64,000 nucleotides of DNA from Gallionella sp. GTDB taxonomy: Bacteria; Pseudomonadota; Gammaproteobacteria; Burkholderiales; Gallionellaceae. Shown here one piece after another: positions 47,395-56,625 of the stretch. The position numbers were made by a program, and so were the translations under genes. Each line of letters begins with the position of its first letter. Position 1 is the stretch's first letter. The DNA lies in NCBI GenBank assembly GCA_030682375.1, contig JAUXOL010000015.1, forward strand, positions 62,001 through 126,000, in the 5' to 3' direction. Under the pieces are notes generated by a model. That model worked only from the letters and a program-made list of their open reading frames with translations. It searched no databases and had not been told where the DNA came from.

Positions 47395-47757
47395 TTATCG
47401 GCCGCCGCGGCCGCCACCCCCGCCCATTCCTCCGCGACCGCTGCCATTGCCTTGCCCGCCGCCCTGGCCGCGGGCATATGGTTCGTCCGGGATCGTTTTC
47501 CCCTGTTCGGCTGCGCGTTCCTTCATCTTCTCGTGTTGTTCCGCGCGGATCTTTTCGCGCTCCTCAGCTGTCGTGGTTTTACGCATCATGTTTCGTTGTG
47601 CGTCGCGCTCTTCTTGACTCATCAAGTCCTTGCCCAGCATTTGCCGGTTTTGTGCCTGAGTCTCTGCCGGTGCCTTGGCCGCCTCTTCTGCGATGGCGAT
47701 TCCACTTCCGAGAAGAGCGGCTACGGCGATTGCTTGCAATACGGTCAGTTTTTTCAT
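47395..47757 (-). CDS. Small exported protein with Gly-rich C-terminus
   Basis: 120 aa from MKKLTVLQAIAVAALLGSGI, a clear Sec signal peptide (cleavage near AIAEE). The mature part is helical and charged (EERDAQRNMMRKTTTAEERE, KIRAEQHEKMKERAAEQGK), then ends in a Gly/Arg tail (GQGGGQGNGSGRGG and more). It resembles small periplasmic Lys/Glu-rich proteins seen near metal genes, but no function is recognised. Faces the cob genes convergently. Confidence 0.75.
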   Translation of the reverse strand: MKKLTVLQAIAVAALLGSGIAIAEEAAKAPAETQAQNRQMLGKDLMSQEERDAQRNMMRKTTTAEEREKIRAEQHEKMKERAAEQGKTIPDEPYARGQGGGQGNGSGRGGMGGGGGRGGR

Positions 47758-47860
47758 GTTGAACCTCCGGAGAATAGGATTGGATCGGGCTGCATTGATG
47801 CGATTGCAGTATCGACCTGATGCATCAACATCTCTGTGACTTTTATCACCGATCGGAAGT

Positions 47861-48412
47861 TCATTTTGTAACAGTTTGTTTTCGGCGCACGCAAACCACC
47901 GCCCCATACTCCATAGCCCAGTTCAGCGTATCCGTCAGCGGAATTTCCGCGATCAGTGCCAGCAGCGCGCGGATGCTGCCGCCGTGCGCGACCAGTGCGA
48001 TGTTTTGCTGGGGCAGTTGCGCCAGGTCGCGCATGAATTCCTGCACGCGTTGCATCAATTGCTGCGCCGATTCGCCGCCCGGCGGAGCGTAGCTCATCAC
48101 GTTTTCCGCCCAGGCGTCGATCTCTTGGCGCGGGATGTCGTCCCAGTATTTCCCTTCCCATGCACCGAAGTGTTTTTCCATCAGGCGCGCGTCGCTGCGC
48201 AATTCGCATTGCTGTTCTAGCGCGAGAAATTCGCCCAGTCGTTTGGTGCGCAGCAGCGGCGAGGCGATGACGAGTTCCAGTTTCGGCAGGCAGCGCAGGA
48301 TGTCGTTCGCTTCTGTTTCGAAGCTGCCGGCCACGTCGAGGTCGAGCTGGCCGTAGCAGATGCCGGGCGCGATGTCCGGTTTGGTGTGGCGGATGAGGTA
48401 GAGCGTTTGCAT
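47861..48412 (-). CDS. cobC: Alpha-ribazole-5'-phosphate phosphatase (histidine phosphatase family)
   Basis: 183 aa, MQTLYLIRHTKPDIAPGICY: the RHT catalytic motif and YGQLDLDV are typical for CobC. Later SPLLRTKRLGEFLAL and VAHGGSIRALLALIAEIPL complete the fold. It removes the phosphate from alpha-ribazole or cobalamin phosphate at the end of the pathway. Start overlaps the cobS stop by one base. Confidence 0.9.
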   Translation of the reverse strand: MQTLYLIRHTKPDIAPGICYGQLDLDVAGSFETEANDILRCLPKLELVIASPLLRTKRLGEFLALEQQCELRSDARLMEKHFGAWEGKYWDDIPRQEIDAWAENVMSYAPPGGESAQQLMQRVQEFMRDLAQLPQQNIALVAHGGSIRALLALIAEIPLTDTLNWAMEYGAVVCVRRKQTVTK

Positions 48413-49188
48413 CAGAGGGCGGCGAGCAGGCCCAGGTAGAACGCGATCTCTGTCAGTTGTTGCACCGCGCCCAGGCAGTCGCCGGTGTAGCCGCCCAGCC
48501 GTTGTTGCAATCGCCACGCGAGGTATGCGCGCATCAGCAGGGCGGCGACTGCGGCGGCAAATATGGTGGTGACGGTCGCGCCTGCGGCGTACAGGATAGC
48601 GAGTGCGGCGATGCCGGTGAGCAGCGCGACGGCGAAGCTGGCGCGGCCGAGTTGCGCGGCGGGTCTGGCGCGTGCGCTGTCGTCGTCGCGGACGTATTGC
48701 TGGGTGAGCATGATGCTGGCTGCCATCAGGCGGCTGACGGCATGTGCGGCGATCAGCGCGGTGGCGGCGAATGTCAGCGAGTGTTTGCCGCACAGTTCGA
48801 CCAGCGCCTGATATTTCAGCAGCAGCGCCAGCACGATGGCGATCGCGCCGTAAGCGCCGACGCGCGAGTCCTTCATGATCGCCAGCATCTTCTCTTTCGT
48901 GTGGCCGCCGCCGAAGCCGTCGGCGAAGTCGGAGAGGCCGTCTTCGTGGAACGCACCGGTGACGAGGATGCTTGCGACCATGCTCAGTCCCACCGCCAGC
49001 GACAGCGGCAGCGCTTGCGCGGCCAGATACAGCACGGCGGCGGCGATCGCGCCGACGAGCATGCCGACCAGCGGCAGGTAGCGCGCGGCCTGTTCGAGTT
49101 GCTGGGTGGAATGGCCCACCCACGTGGGGACGGGGAGGCGCGTGAAGAACTGGACGGCGGTGAGGATCAGGCGCAGTTGTCGCAACAT
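48412..49188 (-). CDS. cobS: Adenosylcobinamide-GDP ribazoletransferase (cobalamin synthase)
   Basis: 258 aa integral membrane enzyme: FFTRLPVPTWVGHSTQQLEQ and YLPLVGMLVGAIAAAVLYLA at the N-terminus, then the active-site TGAFHEDGLSDFADGFGGGH with acidic metal ligands. It joins adenosylcobinamide-GDP to alpha-ribazole(-phosphate). Coupled to cobC, on the strand opposite to the main cob operon. Confidence 0.95.
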   Translation of the reverse strand: MLRQLRLILTAVQFFTRLPVPTWVGHSTQQLEQAARYLPLVGMLVGAIAAAVLYLAAQALPLSLAVGLSMVASILVTGAFHEDGLSDFADGFGGGHTKEKMLAIMKDSRVGAYGAIAIVLALLLKYQALVELCGKHSLTFAATALIAAHAVSRLMAASIMLTQQYVRDDDSARARPAAQLGRASFAVALLTGIAALAILYAAGATVTTIFAAAVAALLMRAYLAWRLQQRLGGYTGDCLGAVQQLTEIAFYLGLLAAL

Positions 49189-49272
49189 GGCTGGCAGGTG
49201 TGATGAGAGCCCGCGCAGCCTAGCAGCGGGCGCGCGGGCTGTCCAGCTGAGGTCTCCCGGCAGAAACCGGTA

Positions 49273-49668
49273 TTACATGCGAACCACTTCCAGTCCGTCG
49301 CTTTCCCATCCCTGGATACCGCCGGCGATGTTGCTGACCTTGCTGTACCCGGCTTCCTTCAGCAGCTCGACCGCCTTGGCGGAACGGCGTCCCGAGCGGC
49401 AGATCACCACGACGGGTTTGTCCTTGTAAGCCGAGATTTCCTGCATGCGCGCGGGCAGCTCGCCCAGCGGGATCAGTTGCGCGTTCGGGGCGTGGATGGC
49501 GGAGAACTCCTCGGGCTGGCGCACGTCCAGCAGCAACGCGCCCTGTTGCATCATGGCTTGCGCCTGTTTCGCATCGATGCCGTTGTTCGCGCTCAATTGC
49601 TGCGAGACGAATACCGCGCCCAACGCGAGCGCGACCACCCAGAATAGCTTGTCCGAAATTTTTTTCAT
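49273..49668 (-). CDS. Membrane-anchored rhodanese-like protein
   Basis: 131 aa. N-terminal helix LFWVVALALGAVFVSQQL anchors the protein; the rhodanese domain follows (LLLDVRQPEEFSAIHAPNAQ) with the active-site Cys in VVICRSGRRSAKAVELLKEAG. Single-domain sulfurtransferase or carrier facing the periplasm by prediction. Directly after a second, soluble rhodanese with 8 bp between them. Confidence 0.88.
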   Translation of the reverse strand: MKKISDKLFWVVALALGAVFVSQQLSANNGIDAKQAQAMMQQGALLLDVRQPEEFSAIHAPNAQLIPLGELPARMQEISAYKDKPVVVICRSGRRSAKAVELLKEAGYSKVSNIAGGIQGWESDGLEVVRM

Positions 49669-49676
49669 GTGTGCGC

Positions 49677-50006
49677 TCAGCCGAGCTGGTGGGCCGGGAA
49701 GCCGCTCTGCACCCAGCGCATCATGCCGCCGCGCAGGTTGTATACGTTGGCATAGCCTTGCTGCTGCAGGAACTGGCAGGCCTGTGCCGAGCGTGCGCCG
49801 CTGCGGCAGATTATCACCAGCTTTTCCGACGGCGACAGTTCGTTCAGCCTCATCGGCAGCGTGTGCAGCGGCAGGGACTCCGCCTTCGGAACGGTGCCCA
49901 TCGCGATCTCTTCCATCTGGCGCACGTCGATCACGCGAAGTTTGTGGCTGGCGTCGTTCACCCACTGGGCGAGTTCGGAAGCGTCGATTTCCTTGATATT
50001 GAACAT
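49677..50006 (-). CDS. Soluble rhodanese-like protein
   Basis: 109 aa from MFNIKEIDASELAQWVNDAS, with CGGAGAAAAC upstream of the ATG. Rhodanese fold with VIDVRQMEEIAMGTVPKAES and active-site LVIICRSGARSAQACQFLQQ. GlpE/PspE-like size. Divergent from dnaE with a 180-bp shared upstream region. Confidence 0.88.
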   Translation of the reverse strand: MFNIKEIDASELAQWVNDASHKLRVIDVRQMEEIAMGTVPKAESLPLHTLPMRLNELSPSEKLVIICRSGARSAQACQFLQQQGYANVYNLRGGMMRWVQSGFPAHQLG

Positions 50007-50188
50007 GGTTTTCTCCGAAATGAACAAAGCAAGCATATTAGCATATTCTAATCATTGTCGCGGTGGCCGCCCGGTCGCGAGGCGAACGTTCGATAGCGGT
50101 CGGATAAATCGATGTGTCGGTCGCAATATCGAAAATAGATGGCCTTGGCGATGCTAAAATCCGCCTCTGATTTTTGATCGTTTCCGTC

Positions 50189-53100
50189 ATGCCGCAACCA
50201 GCCTTCGTCCATCTCCGTCTGCACAGCGAATATTCGATTTCGGATGGCATGCTGCGCGTCGACGAAGCGGTGTCTGCCGCCAAGGGCGACGCGATGCCCG
50301 CGCTGGCGCTGACCGACCTGAACAACGTGTTCGGGCTGATCAAGTTCTACAAGTCCGCGCGCGGTTCGGGAATCAAGCCGGTGGTCGGCTGTGACGTGTT
50401 CGTCACCAACGACGCCGACCGCGACCGCCCCCATCGCCTGTTGCTGCTGTGCCAGTCGAGCGAGGGCTACCTGCTGCTGTGCCGTTTGCTGTCGCGCGCT
50501 TATCTGGAGAACCAGTATCGCGGCCGCGCCGAGGTCAGGCGCGAATGGTTCCACGAGGGCACGGCCGGGCTGATCGCGCTGTCCGGCGCGCACCTGGGCG
50601 ATGTCGGTTCGTCGCTGCTGAACGGCAATGCGACGCAGGCGAAGCAATATGCGCAGGAATGGGCGGCGCTGTTCGTCAATCGCTATTACATCGAGGTGCA
50701 GCGCTGCGGCTTCCCCGACGAGGAGCTGCATATCCACGGTGCGACGCGGCTCGCCGCCGAACTTGCGCTGCCGGTGGTGGCGACGCATCCGGTGCAGTTT
50801 CTCGAAGCGTCCGACTTCAAGGCGCATGAGGCGCGCGTGTGCATCGCCGAAGGCTATGTGCTCAACGACAAGCGCCGCGCGAAGGATTTCACCGACCAGC
50901 AGTATTTCAAGACGCAGGCCGAGATGGCCGAGCTGTTCGCCGACCTGCCCGAGGCGTTGCAGAACAGCGTCGAGATCGCCCGCCGCTGCAACCTGTCGCT
51001 GACCTTGGGCAAGCCGCGCCTGCCCGACTTCCCGACGCCGAACGGCGAGAGCCTGGACGACTTCCTGCGCAGCGAATCCGAGCGCGGCCTGATGCAGCGC
51101 ATGGCCGCACTCTACCCGGACGAGGCGGAGCGCGCCGCGAAGCTGCCGCAATATCTGGATCGTCTGAAGTTCGAGACCGAGACCATCATCCATATGGGCT
51201 TCCCCGGCTACTTCCTGATCGTCGCGGACTTCATCCGCTGGGCCAAGGCCTACCGCTCGAAGGAGTTTCCGAACGGCGTGCCGGTCGGTCCGGGCCGGGG
51301 TTCCGGCGCGGGCTCGCTGGTGGCCTACTGCCTGCTGATTACCGACCTCGATCCGCTGCGCTACGAGTTACTGTTCGAGCGCTTCCTGAATCCGGAGCGC
51401 GTGTCCATGCCCGACTTCGACGTGGACTTTTGCCAGGACGGGCGCGAGCTCGTCATCAAGTATGTGAAGGACAAGTACGGCGCGCAGTGCGTGTCGCAGA
51501 TCGCCACCTTCGGCACGATGGCGTCCAAGGGCGTGATCCGCGACGTCGGTCGTGTGCTGGATTTCCCCTACGGCCTGTGCGACCGCCTGTCCAAGCTGAT
51601 CCCGCTGGACGGGCCGAAGCCGGTGTCGCTCGCGAAGGCGCGCGAGATGGAGCCGGAGATCGGCACCATCATCGCCGAAGAAGAGGGCGTGGACGAGCTG
51701 ATGGAGCTGGCCGAGAGTCTGGAAGACATGACGCGCAACATCGGCATGCATGCCGGCGGCGTGCTGATCGCGCCGGGCCAGCTCACCGACTTCTGTCCGC
51801 TGTATTGCGCCGATTCCGAGGCCAGCGTGGTCAGCCAGTTCGACAAGGACGACGTCGAAGCCGTCGGCTTGGTGAAGTTCGACTTCCTCGGTCTTCGCAC
51901 CCTGACGATCATCGACTGGGCGGTGCGCCACATCAACAAGCTGGCGCAACGGGACGACCCGAATGCGCCGCCGTTCGACATCGACAGGATCCCGCTGAAC
52001 GACGTGCCCACCTACGAGCGCATCTTCAAGAACGCCAACACCACTGCGGTGTTCCAGTTCGAATCGCGCGGCATGAAGGACACGCTGATCAAGGCGAGGC
52101 CCGACTGCATCGACGACCTGATCGCGCTGAATGCGCTGTACCGTCCCGGTCCGATGGACTTCATCCCCGACTACATCAACCGCAAACACGGCAAGGAACA
52201 GGTGATCCTGCCGCATCCGCTGCTGGAAAAAGTGGTCGGCAGCACCTACGGCATCATGGTTTACCAGGAGCAGGTGATGCAGTCGGCGCAATTTGTTGCG
52301 GGCTACACGCTGGGCGGCGCGGACATGTTGCGCCGCGCGATGGGCAAGAAGAAGGCCGAGGAGATGGCCGAGCAGCGCAGCATCTTCGTGGAAGGTGCGG
52401 CGAAGAACAACATCGACGAGAAGAAGGCGAACGAAATCTTCGACACGATGGAAAAGTTCGCGGGTTACGGCTTCAACAAGTCGCACGCTGCCGCCTATTC
52501 CGTGGTCGCCTACCAGACCGCGTATCTGAAGTGCCACCATGCGGCGTCGTTCATGGCCTCGACGATGACGTCCGAAATGGACAACACCGACAAGGTCAGT
52601 TTCTTCTATCAGGATACGCTGCAGCAGGGGCTGACCATACTGCTGCCGGACGTCAATTCGTCGGAATACCGCTTCGCGCCGGTGGACGAAAAGACCATCG
52701 CCTACGGCCTCGGCGCGATCAAGGGTACGGGCCAGGCGGCCATCGAAAACATCGTCCAGGCGCGCGAGCGCGGCCCGTTCAAGGATCTGTTCGACTTCTG
52801 CCGTCGCGTGGACAAGCGTGTGGTGAACCGCCGCACCATAGAGGCGCTGATCAAGGCTGGTGCGTTCGACAAGATCAGCGATCATAGAGCCTGCCTGATG
52901 GCGACACTGGATGCTGCAATGGCGAGCGCGGACCAGCAGGCGCGCGCGGCGAACCAGAACAGCCTGTTCGGCGACGACGAGGCCGATGCGGCGTTGACTG
53001 AGCAATACACCGACATCGCGCGCTGGACGCTGCGCGAGCAGCTCGGGCACGAGAAGATCAGTCTGGGCTTCTATCTGGGCGGGCATCCGTATCAGGAATA

Positions 53101-53701
53101 CGAGGCCGAGCTGGCGAACTTCATCAAGGTGAAGCTGGGCGACATCACGCCGGCCTTCGTCGGTAAGCCGTCCGGCGGCGGGGGCGGTTACAGCAAGGGG
53201 CCGCGCGGCGTCGCGGTGACGCTGGCTGGCATCGTCTCGGGACAGCGCATCATCCAGACCCGACGCGGCCGCATGGCGGTGATCACGCTGGACGACGGCA
53301 GCGCACAGATAGAGATGACGGTATTCGACGAGGTGTACGACCGCAGCCGCCCGTGGATCAAGGAAGACGAGTTGCTGGTAGTGAAGGGTCGCGCCAGTCT
53401 GGACGAGTACTCGGGCGGCATGCGCATCAGCGGCGAGGAATTGTTCGACTTCGCCTCTGCGCGCTCCAATTTCGCGCAACAACTGTCGTTGCGCTGCAAC
53501 GGCAAGGTCGGCATCGCGCAACTGAAGAAAATCTTCACCCCTTATCGCGATGGTCAGTGTCCGGTATTGATCAGCTACCGCAATCAGGACGCGGCCTGCC
53601 AATTGCGCCTGGGCGAATCATGGCAGGTCACGCTGGACGACAATCTGCTACGCGAATTGCGCGAGGCGCTGCAGCCGGAGAACGTGAAAGTGGTTTATTG
53701 A
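50189..53701 (+). CDS. dnaE: DNA polymerase III alpha subunit
   Basis: 1170 aa, start MPQPAFVHLRLHSEYSISDG (an upstream ATG gives five extra residues). PHP domain first; polymerase core with PVGPGRGSGAGSLVAYCLLI and the catalytic aspartates in MPDFDVDFCQDGRE; YGIMVYQEQVMQ; helix-hairpin-helix and a C-terminal OB domain (VTLAGIVSGQRIIQTRRGRM). Replicative polymerase catalytic subunit. The stop shares a base with the next start (TGATG). Confidence 0.97.
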   Translation: MPQPAFVHLRLHSEYSISDGMLRVDEAVSAAKGDAMPALALTDLNNVFGLIKFYKSARGSGIKPVVGCDVFVTNDADRDRPHRLLLLCQSSEGYLLLCRLLSRAYLENQYRGRAEVRREWFHEGTAGLIALSGAHLGDVGSSLLNGNATQAKQYAQEWAALFVNRYYIEVQRCGFPDEELHIHGATRLAAELALPVVATHPVQFLEASDFKAHEARVCIAEGYVLNDKRRAKDFTDQQYFKTQAEMAELFADLPEALQNSVEIARRCNLSLTLGKPRLPDFPTPNGESLDDFLRSESERGLMQRMAALYPDEAERAAKLPQYLDRLKFETETIIHMGFPGYFLIVADFIRWAKAYRSKEFPNGVPVGPGRGSGAGSLVAYCLLITDLDPLRYELLFERFLNPERVSMPDFDVDFCQDGRELVIKYVKDKYGAQCVSQIATFGTMASKGVIRDVGRVLDFPYGLCDRLSKLIPLDGPKPVSLAKAREMEPEIGTIIAEEEGVDELMELAESLEDMTRNIGMHAGGVLIAPGQLTDFCPLYCADSEASVVSQFDKDDVEAVGLVKFDFLGLRTLTIIDWAVRHINKLAQRDDPNAPPFDIDRIPLNDVPTYERIFKNANTTAVFQFESRGMKDTLIKARPDCIDDLIALNALYRPGPMDFIPDYINRKHGKEQVILPHPLLEKVVGSTYGIMVYQEQVMQSAQFVAGYTLGGADMLRRAMGKKKAEEMAEQRSIFVEGAAKNNIDEKKANEIFDTMEKFAGYGFNKSHAAAYSVVAYQTAYLKCHHAASFMASTMTSEMDNTDKVSFFYQDTLQQGLTILLPDVNSSEYRFAPVDEKTIAYGLGAIKGTGQAAIENIVQARERGPFKDLFDFCRRVDKRVVNRRTIEALIKAGAFDKISDHRACLMATLDAAMASADQQARAANQNSLFGDDEADAALTEQYTDIARWTLREQLGHEKISLGFYLGGHPYQEYEAELANFIKVKLGDITPAFVGKPSGGGGGYSKGPRGVAVTLAGIVSGQRIIQTRRGRMAVITLDDGSAQIEMTVFDEVYDRSRPWIKEDELLVVKGRASLDEYSGGMRISGEELFDFASARSNFAQQLSLRCNGKVGIAQLKKIFTPYRDGQCPVLISYRNQDAACQLRLGESWQVTLDDNLLRELREALQPENVKVVY

Positions 53702-53976
53702 TGAACACCATAATGCTGGTCCGGGTTCTGGTATCGACCACCCATCCGGAATATCGGCTGGTGCTTCCCGATGAGGAGTCCGCTACGCCTGTTGCACCGC
53801 ATGTCCAGTCCGCCATCGATCATCTGGGGCCATGGCGGGAAATATCGCAGGATAAGTTCGATTGCAGCGATCCGGAACATCTCGAGGCGGCGGAAGACAT
53901 CGTTGCGCAAGGCGCGTATCTGCGATTGATCACCGCCGATTACATCGGCAGGGTGGCGATCAGTCCGGCGTCGTGA
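53701..53976 (+). CDS. Hypothetical 91-aa protein coupled to dnaE
   Basis: Starts at the ATG overlapping the dnaE stop. A small soluble acidic protein (VRVLVSTTHPEYRLVLPDEE; FDCSDPEHLEAAEDIV) with no signal peptide, Cys cluster or recognised family. The coupling suggests cotranslation with dnaE, yet the gene is convergent with the monooxygenase-like gene 4 bp away. Moderately sure it is real: codon use matches the neighbours. Confidence 0.55.
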   Translation: MNTIMLVRVLVSTTHPEYRLVLPDEESATPVAPHVQSAIDHLGPWREISQDKFDCSDPEHLEAAEDIVAQGAYLRLITADYIGRVAISPAS

Positions 53977-53980
53977 TGCG

Positions 53981-54367
53981 CTATTCCGGCTCGCCCTGCC
54001 ACAGCATGTCGTAGCCCAGTTCCTTGCTGTCGGTGCACAGTTCGGCCAGCGCTTCGAATTTCGCCTTGAACACATGGTCGGCATGCGACTTCTCGTGTTC
54101 CTCGAACGAGCGCCAGTAGGTCACAATCGCCAGATGTTTGTCCCCGTCGCGCGATTCGCCCAGCGAGCCTTCGTCCGAGACGAAGCCGGAGAACTGGTAG
54201 ACCTGCCCGGCGATGAAGCCGCCCTTGTCGCCGCCGTAGGTATCCTTCACGACGTTGCACATCTCGGCCAGTGCGAGTTCGACATCCTCGAACTGCGTGT
54301 CGGGCTTTAGCCTGACGGTGTTGAACAGCATCTTCGCGCCGAAGGGGATGGTGACAGGAGAATACAT
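53981..54367 (-). CDS. Antibiotic-biosynthesis-monooxygenase (ABM)-like dimeric alpha/beta-barrel protein
   Basis: 128 aa, GGAGGT ribosome-binding site. Ferredoxin-like fold pattern: MLFNTVRLKPDTQFEDVELA, then GGFIAGQVYQFSGFVSDEGS, KHLAIVTYWRSFEEHEKSHA and KFEALAELC. The WRSFEEHEKSH segment is typical of ABM domains. Could be a heme- or quinone-modifying enzyme or a stress protein. Cotranscription with the downstream gene is not possible (convergent with 53701). Confidence 0.75.
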   Translation of the reverse strand: MYSPVTIPFGAKMLFNTVRLKPDTQFEDVELALAEMCNVVKDTYGGDKGGFIAGQVYQFSGFVSDEGSLGESRDGDKHLAIVTYWRSFEEHEKSHADHVFKAKFEALAELCTDSKELGYDMLWQGEPE

Positions 54368-54453
54368 GGTAGACCTCCATAGAGATGTCGCGCCGGCATT
54401 TCCCCTGATCTAGGCATCCCGTCCCGCGCCGGCATGGGGACGGTGCGATGTGT

Positions 54454-54747
54454 TTATACGCAGCCGGTGGGTTTGGGCATGCCGCCGTACTTGGTGATCG
54501 GCTTCATCGGGCCGGTCATCCACAGTTCGAACACATCCTTCTGGTCTTCATCGATGAACTTAGCGAACTTGCGGATAGGCGGCACCGAGCCGAATTCCTC
54601 GAAGTATTCGCGCGCCTTCATGATCTGTTGCCATTTCTTGTCGTTCAGCTCATAACCGTCCGCCTCGGCCATCAGGCGGCCGATCTCTTCTGTCCAGTCG
54701 TTCATGTCGACGAGATAACCGTCACCGTCGCGATTCGGGATTGCCAT
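54454..54747 (-). CDS. tusE: TusE/DsrC-family sulfur-relay protein
   Basis: 97 aa: RDGDGYLVDMNDWTEEIGRL, LNDKKWQQIMKAREYFEEFG and the C-terminal arm YGGMPKPTGCV. The reactive Cys is the penultimate residue. The second Cys ten residues earlier, required in DsrC for dissimilatory sulfur metabolism, is absent, so this is the TusE type that feeds 2-thiouridine synthesis in tRNA. Interesting with mnmC nearby (56626), which acts on the same wobble uridine. Confidence 0.92.
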   Translation of the reverse strand: MAIPNRDGDGYLVDMNDWTEEIGRLMAEADGYELNDKKWQQIMKAREYFEEFGSVPPIRKFAKFIDEDQKDVFELWMTGPMKPITKYGGMPKPTGCV

Positions 54748-54860
54748 GGTTAATGCCTTTCAGGTTAGTGGGTAATGTGGGTATTTAACTGTTCCATAGC
54801 GAAATAGTCAAGTATTAAGATGACCCAATACCATAAGCCGCTCGTGGCGCTAGCGTGCGC

Positions 54861-56534
54861 TTACTTAAGAAGAGCCTTCGCACGGATCAGTGCATCGTCC
54901 AGATTCGCCGTCACGTTCTCGACACCGATCCTGTCGAAGAACCCGGCCTGGTGCATCAGGAAATACGGCTGTGTATGCGGGCCGCACAGGATCAGGTGCT
55001 TGCCGTGTTTGCGCAGCTTGCCGAGCAAGTGCTCCAGCGTGTGCAGCGCACTGGCGTCCATGCTGATGACTTCGTTCATCTTCAGGATCAGCACTTCCGG
55101 TTCGGTGTGGGTCTCGGCGAGTATGGTCTCCAGTTTGTCCGCCGCGCCGAAGAACAGCGCGCCGAACACGCGGTAGACCATCACGCCGGGCGGCACGCCC
55201 TTGCGCATCAGCGTCGCTTCGCTGTCGTCCGCCTGCGGCGACTCCTCAGCGACGCTGACATGGGTGAGGTCGGTGATGCGCTTGATGAAGAACAGGATCG
55301 CGATGAACATGCCGACCTCGACCGCGACGGTGAGGTCGAAGATCACCGTCAGCAGGAAAGTGACGACCAGCACCGCGCTGTCGCTCTTGGGATATTTGTG
55401 CAGTGTGCGGAAGCCTTCCCATTCGCCCATGTTGATCGCGACGATCAGCAGGATCGCGGACAGCGTCGCGAGCGGGATGTAGACCGCCAGCGGGGCGGCG
55501 ATCAGCACGATCACCAGCAGCGTCAGCGCGTGCACGATACCGGACACCGGGCTGGTCGCGCCCGAACGCACGTTGGTCGCGGTGCGCGCGATCGCCCCGG
55601 TCGCGGGCAGGCCGCCGAAGAACGGCGTGACGATGTTGGCGATGCCCTGCGCGATCAGTTCCTGATTCGGGTCGTGCTTGTCGTCTATCATGCCGTCCGC
55701 CACCGCCGCCGACAGCAGCGACTCGATCGCACCGAGCAGTGCGATGGTCATCGCCGGGGCGAACAGGTGGCGCAGTGTGGCGAAGGTGAACTCGGGCGGA
55801 TCGAAGGTCGGCAATCCCTGCGGAATGCCGCCGAAGCGCGAGCCTATGGTCTCGACCGGCAAGTTGAACAGCGCGACCACGACGGTGCCGAGCACTAGTG
55901 CGACGATGGGCGAGGGCAGCTTTTGCGCCCATGCTTTGGGGTAGAACCAGATGAACAGCGCCGAGGTGGCGGCGAGCAACAGCGTGAGGAAGTCTACGGT
56001 GTTCGCCGCGTGATAGATCGCCTGCAGCTTGTGCGAGAACTCGGCCGGCATGGTCTCGATCTGCAGGCCGAAAAATTCCTTCACCTGGCTCAGGATGATC
56101 AGCACCGCGATGCCGCTGGTGAAGCCGATGATAAGCGGGCGCGGGAAGAACTTGATCAGGTTGCCCATGCGTAGCGCGCCCATCAGCACCAGCATCACGC
56201 CGGCCATCATCGTGCAGATCAGCAGGTTGGCGTAGCCGTACTGCATGATGATGCCGTACACGATGACGATGAACGCGCCGGTCGGCCCGCCGATCTGCAC
56301 GCGCGAACCGCCTAGGGCGGAGATGATGAAACCGGCGATGATCGCGGTGAAGATGCCCGCTTCGGGTTTTGCACCCGAGGCGATCGCGAACGCGATGGCC
56401 AGCGGCAGGGCGATGACGCCTACGGTGATGCCGGCGGTGATGTCGGTGGAGAAACGCGCCTTGTTGTAGTCGCGCATTGCGTCGATCAGACGCGGACGGA
56501 AATACTGCGATAGCTTCGGTAATAGACGACTCAT
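54861..56534 (-). CDS. SulP-family inorganic anion transporter with STAS domain
   Basis: 557 aa. About ten or more transmembrane helices (ITAGITVGVIALPLAIAFAI with the SulP motif, GPTGAFIVIVYGIIMQYG) and a C-terminal STAS domain (GVMVYRVFGALFFGAADKLE to the end; STAS loop EVISMDASALHTLE). SulP proteins carry sulfate, bicarbonate or similar anions; substrate not determined. No carbonic anhydrase gene adjacent. Confidence 0.92.
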   Translation of the reverse strand: MSRLLPKLSQYFRPRLIDAMRDYNKARFSTDITAGITVGVIALPLAIAFAIASGAKPEAGIFTAIIAGFIISALGGSRVQIGGPTGAFIVIVYGIIMQYGYANLLICTMMAGVMLVLMGALRMGNLIKFFPRPLIIGFTSGIAVLIILSQVKEFFGLQIETMPAEFSHKLQAIYHAANTVDFLTLLLAATSALFIWFYPKAWAQKLPSPIVALVLGTVVVALFNLPVETIGSRFGGIPQGLPTFDPPEFTFATLRHLFAPAMTIALLGAIESLLSAAVADGMIDDKHDPNQELIAQGIANIVTPFFGGLPATGAIARTATNVRSGATSPVSGIVHALTLLVIVLIAAPLAVYIPLATLSAILLIVAINMGEWEGFRTLHKYPKSDSAVLVVTFLLTVIFDLTVAVEVGMFIAILFFIKRITDLTHVSVAEESPQADDSEATLMRKGVPPGVMVYRVFGALFFGAADKLETILAETHTEPEVLILKMNEVISMDASALHTLEHLLGKLRKHGKHLILCGPHTQPYFLMHQAGFFDRIGVENVTANLDDALIRAKALLK

Positions 56535-56625
56535 ATAGGCTGTGCCAGCACCTCCCCACCGTTAATGAAAATAGGCGGGTGCGGACCCGCCGTGTCTTCG
56601 CGCCATGAGAATAACAGGAAACTCC

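Noticed and set aside
51368-53602. 744-aa minus-strand frame inside dnaE
   Set aside because: Antisense of a highly conserved gene, no domain, Arg/Val/His-rich composition.
54454-54747. Dissimilatory DsrC
   Set aside because: Only the penultimate Cys is present; the second Cys needed for DsrC function is missing and no dsr genes are nearby.
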